In this document: positions 61,437 to 64,000 of the stretch, in pieces
How the letters are laid out: every line of letters starts with the position of its first letter
Position numbering within the stretch: the stretch's first letter is position 1
NCBI GenBank assembly: GCA_016788115.1
Contig: JAEURR010000008.1
Span: 62,001-126,000, forward strand
Origin: Chthonomonas sp.
GTDB taxonomy: Bacteria; Armatimonadota; Fimbriimonadia; Fimbriimonadales; Fimbriimonadaceae
Direction of reading: 5' to 3'
Length of the DNA: 64,000 bases
Position numbers and translations under genes: made by a program
Notes under the pieces: model-generated
Databases searched by the model: none
What the model was told of the DNA's origin: nothing
The model's input: only the letters and a program-made list of their open reading frames with translations

Positions 61437-62182
61437 CTTCAGCGTTGCTCTGTTTGACTCTCGCGTTCCAAGTTACCAGCCCCGCGGACGACGCGACTCG
61501 TGCTTCGGGCCCCTCCGCAGCGGAGGTCGTCTCGAAGATGTTCAACCGGTACTTCGAGAGCAAGTCGACGGTCGCGACGATCCAGTTCGTGCAGTCGGTG
61601 TCCAACATCGCAGTTCAGACCGACACTGTGCTGCAGTTTGACGCGCCATCGAAGGTGTACATCCGCCAGGTCCGCCGATCGCTAACGTCGCCTGCGGAGA
61701 GCCTGGTGACCAGCAATGGCACCCACTTCAGCTACAACCCTCCCGAAGTCGCCTTCCAAGCGAAGGGACAAGAGCGGCTGATCGAGAGCGTGGTGCAACA
61801 AGGAAAGGCCTTGGGCGTGCGCGAGATCTACAGCGCCTCTTCGGCGAGCCTGATCGATCGCAGCGTTCCGATGGACATCATTTTTGGCCGGCTGGAGGAT
61901 CTGAAGTACATGCGCTTGCAGTGGGCGTCGGTTGGATTCACCAGGTCCCCCAACCAAGATGGCGACTATGCCATAGGTGGTGACTGGCGAGAGTACGGGG
62001 CAGCGCCGGTAGCAGGGAAGTACGAGTTGGTGATCGGCAAGGATTATGAAATCAAGCGCTACTCGGTTCGCGAAACGCTTGGCTTTGAGAACCAGGTGGC
62101 AGGCGAGGTCGTCTCGACGTGGAATGTCGTGAGCAAAACGAACTCGGCCGGGGATGCGAAGCTTTACACCTTAGTTCGGTAG
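61433..62182 (+). CDS. Exported LolA-like/DUF2092-type protein
   Basis: This 249-residue protein has a short signal peptide (MTSALLCLTLAFQVTSPA) and a body with LQFDAPSKVYIRQVRRSL, FSYNPPEVAFQ and a stretch FGRLEDLKYMRLQWASVGF, resembling the unclosed half-barrel of LolA and DUF2092 proteins, which carry lipoproteins or lipids. The ATG at 61433 overlaps the preceding stop (ATGA), so the three genes from 60139 form one operon. A specific role is not known. Confidence 0.6.
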   Translation: MTSALLCLTLAFQVTSPADDATRASGPSAAEVVSKMFNRYFESKSTVATIQFVQSVSNIAVQTDTVLQFDAPSKVYIRQVRRSLTSPAESLVTSNGTHFSYNPPEVAFQAKGQERLIESVVQQGKALGVREIYSASSASLIDRSVPMDIIFGRLEDLKYMRLQWASVGFTRSPNQDGDYAIGGDWREYGAAPVAGKYELVIGKDYEIKRYSVRETLGFENQVAGEVVSTWNVVSKTNSAGDAKLYTLVR

Positions 62183-62227
62183 TCCAGCCAATACTGTACT
62201 TCTGAGTGTAGAATGGAGTTACTGCAA

Positions 62228-62473
62228 ATGACGAAGCCGACCACAAAAATCGCAAGCCTCAAGAAGGGAGCCAAGGCGCGCGTGGTCGAGAATTGCGCGA
62301 AGTGCGAGATGTCGTGCCGTCTGCAGGAAATGGGGCTCGTCAAGGGCACGGTCTTCCAGGTTATCAAGGTCGCTCCGCTCGGCGATCCTCTTGAGATCTC
62401 GTTCCGAAATCAGCGGTTGTGCGTACGCAAGGGCGAGTGCGGCGATATCGTCGTGGAGCTCATCGAGGACTAA
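62228..62473 (+). CDS. feoA: Ferrous iron transport protein FeoA
   Basis: This 81-residue SH3-like protein has the FeoA pattern IASLKKGAKARVVENCAKCE, CRLQEMGLVKGTVFQVIKV and LEISFRNQRLCVRKGECGDI. It binds the FeoB cytosolic domain and helps Fe(II) uptake. Four cysteines (CAKCEMSC and others) are more than usual, perhaps for metal or redox sensing. The ATG at 62228 has GGAG ten bases upstream; an ATG at 62213 is also possible. It is followed eight bases later by feoB. Confidence 0.9.
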   Translation: MTKPTTKIASLKKGAKARVVENCAKCEMSCRLQEMGLVKGTVFQVIKVAPLGDPLEISFRNQRLCVRKGECGDIVVELIED

Positions 62474-62481
62474 GGCGCAAC

Positions 62482-64000
62482 TTGCCCACCAAGACCCACA
62501 TCCCGCGCGTTGCTCTCGTCGGCAACCCGAACGCCGGAAAGACCTCACTCTTTAACGCCATCACCGGCGGATCGCAGAAGGTCGGCAACTACCCAGGCGT
62601 CACAGTGGAGCGAGTGACGGGAACCGTGTCGCTCGGTAATTTTCGCCAAGTAGAGTTCGTCGATATCCCCGGTCTTTATTCGATCGTGGCCGTATCCGAG
62701 GACGAGAGGGTCGCAGTCGAAGCGCTTGGCACCGATTCACCCGATGCTCCGGACATGCTCGTAGTCGTGATGGATGTCACGAACCTGGAGCGCAGTCTCT
62801 ACCTCTACTCTCAGCTTGCAGACTTGGGCTGGCCCACCGTGATCGCGGTCACCATGACCGACACGGCGGCCCGCCATGGTCAGCTCGTCGATCTTGAGGC
62901 GCTTGAGACTGCCACCGGGGTGCCGGTGGTGGCAGTGGTCGCGCACCGCAACACGGGTCTCGATCAACTGTCTGAGGCCATCGAAGACATGCTCATGCGC
63001 CCCGTCGTGTGCGAACCCATCGGGCGCGCTCAAGGCTCGGTCGTCGAACTCTCCACGGAGGAACGGTATGAGTGGTCGTCGGGCGTCCGTGCAGCCGTCG
63101 TCACGGAGCCCTCGAGGCGCAGGGTCTCCAACACAGAACGGATCGATATGATCCTAACTCATCGTGTTTTTGGACTCGTCATCTTCGTGGGACTGATGTA
63201 CGTGATGTTCCAGTCGATCTACACCTTCGCGAGCCCCATCATGGATGGGATCGGTTGGGTGTTCGCTCAGCTTGGCCGCATCGCCGGGGCCCCGCTGCAA
63301 GGGATACCGTGGTTGCAGTCGCTCGTGGTCGATGGGATCATCGCTGGTGTTGGAGCGGTTCTAGGCTTCCTACCTCAGATTCTCATCTTGTTTTTCTTCA
63401 TTGCTGCGCTCGAAGGGACTGGCTATATGGCTCGAGCTGCGTTTTTGATGGACAAGCTGCTCGGTTGGTGCGGACTCAACGGTCGCGCATTCATCCCGCT
63501 CCTAAGCAGCTTCGCCTGTGCCATCCCGGGGATCATGGCCGCCCGAGTGATGCCCGACAGCCGTAGTCGCCTCGCGACGATTCTCGTTGCGCCGCTCATG
63601 AGCTGCTCAGCTCGACTCCCGGTGTATGTCGTGCTTATCGGAGCATTTATCGAGCCGCACTTTGGCCCCGCATGGGCGGGCTTTGCCTTGTTTGCGATGC
63701 ACTTCGTCGGACTCTTGGTCGCAATACCGGTGATCTTTATCCTTAACCGGCGGATCCTTCGCGGCAAGCGGTTGCCCTTCATCATGGAGTTGCCTCGGTA
63801 TCAATGGCCGAAGTGGCGCGACGTGGGGGTGACGATGGTCCAGCGGGGGCGATCGTTTGTCGAGACCGCTGGCAAGATCATCGTCGTCATGTCGGTGCTG
63901 ATTTGGGCGCTACTGTACTTTCCCCGTGACGCTTCGGCCGAGAAGCGCTACGCGCAAGAGTTTCGGTCGATGCCGGTGGCGATGCAGAGGGATATGACCG
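62482..64000 (+). CDS. feoB: Ferrous iron transporter FeoB (partial, runs off right edge)
   Basis: The first 506 codons of FeoB start with TTG at 62482. The G domain has GNPNAGKTSLFNAITGG (G1), YPGVTVERVTG (G2) and DIPGLYSIVAVSEDE (G3). The G4 motif, usually NMxD, reads TMTD (residues about 121-124), lacking the Asn. The membrane part begins MILTHRVFGLVIFVGLMYV and has the Gate motifs FIPLLSSFACAIPGIMAARV and LMSCSARLPVYV with their Cys. It imports Fe(II), with feoA directly upstream. The C-terminus is outside the window. Confidence 0.93.
   Translation, partial: MPTKTHIPRVALVGNPNAGKTSLFNAITGGSQKVGNYPGVTVERVTGTVSLGNFRQVEFVDIPGLYSIVAVSEDERVAVEALGTDSPDAPDMLVVVMDVTNLERSLYLYSQLADLGWPTVIAVTMTDTAARHGQLVDLEALETATGVPVVAVVAHRNTGLDQLSEAIEDMLMRPVVCEPIGRAQGSVVELSTEERYEWSSGVRAAVVTEPSRRRVSNTERIDMILTHRVFGLVIFVGLMYVMFQSIYTFASPIMDGIGWVFAQLGRIAGAPLQGIPWLQSLVVDGIIAGVGAVLGFLPQILILFFFIAALEGTGYMARAAFLMDKLLGWCGLNGRAFIPLLSSFACAIPGIMAARVMPDSRSRLATILVAPLMSCSARLPVYVVLIGAFIEPHFGPAWAGFALFAMHFVGLLVAIPVIFILNRRILRGKRLPFIMELPRYQWPKWRDVGVTMVQRGRSFVETAGKIIVVMSVLIWALLYFPRDASAEKRYAQEFRSMPVAMQRDMT

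Overview
The window looks like a chromosomal segment of a member of the Armatimonadota, most likely class Fimbriimonadia (inference). Supporting signs are several secreted proteins ending in a VPEPA...LRRRR (PEP-CTERM) sorting tail, a type IV pilin-like protein with the TLIELLVVIAIIAILAAIL / FPVFAQAK signature, a futalosine-pathway menaquinone gene (mqnD), a DUF6855-like protein, and an ATP synthase locus without the beta and epsilon genes. G+C is moderately high, genes are tightly packed, and start/stop overlaps are common. I saw no rRNA, tRNA, CRISPR array, transposase or integrase.

Layout. 1-4643 (minus): a very large DUF4011/superfamily-1 helicase gene, broken by a frameshift near 3575 and running off the left edge. 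4689-10977: a 6.3-kb accessory segment bounded by two copies of a 31-bp hairpin-bearing repeat. It carries arsR-arsD-arsA-metallophosphoesterase with no arsenite permease, then a translationally coupled pair of unknown genes whose second product ends in a HEPN-like RNxxxH motif. 11040-25261: a mixed region with PEP-CTERM proteins, a chimeric HAF-repeat/NhaP reading frame, a monooxygenase gene whose 3' half is duplicated on the far side of an AAA ATPase gene, a 1022-residue exported coiled-coil protein, a SARP-like regulator, and small conserved proteins. 25424-30108: an imuB-dnaE2 mutagenesis operon with unusual domain arrangement. 30159-33074: a PDZ-hydrolase and a PadR regulator transcribed divergently around a 19-bp palindrome, then a second hydrolase.

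33300-47192 holds mostly housekeeping genes: mqnD, an FmdB zinc ribbon, terC, a Gfo/Idh/MocA dehydrogenase, glgA, queG-rsmA-G5/3D protein, an acyl-CoA carboxyltransferase, glyA and dusB. 47229-52779 is an eight-gene ATP synthase operon (atpZ-I-B-E-F-H-A-G). 52952-64000 holds a PEP-CTERM protein, rpsB-tsf, a DinB protein, a methyltransferase, aat, sdhB, the pilin-like protein, a WecG-type glycosyltransferase, a cobalamin adenosyltransferase, a LolA-like protein, feoA and the start of feoB.

The best candidates for something undescribed are the coupled pair at 8314-10814 inside the repeat-bounded segment, the hairpin repeats themselves, and the rearranged ImuB/DnaE2 domains. The chimeric HAF/NhaP frame and the partly duplicated monooxygenase mark 11-16 kb as a recombination-prone stretch.
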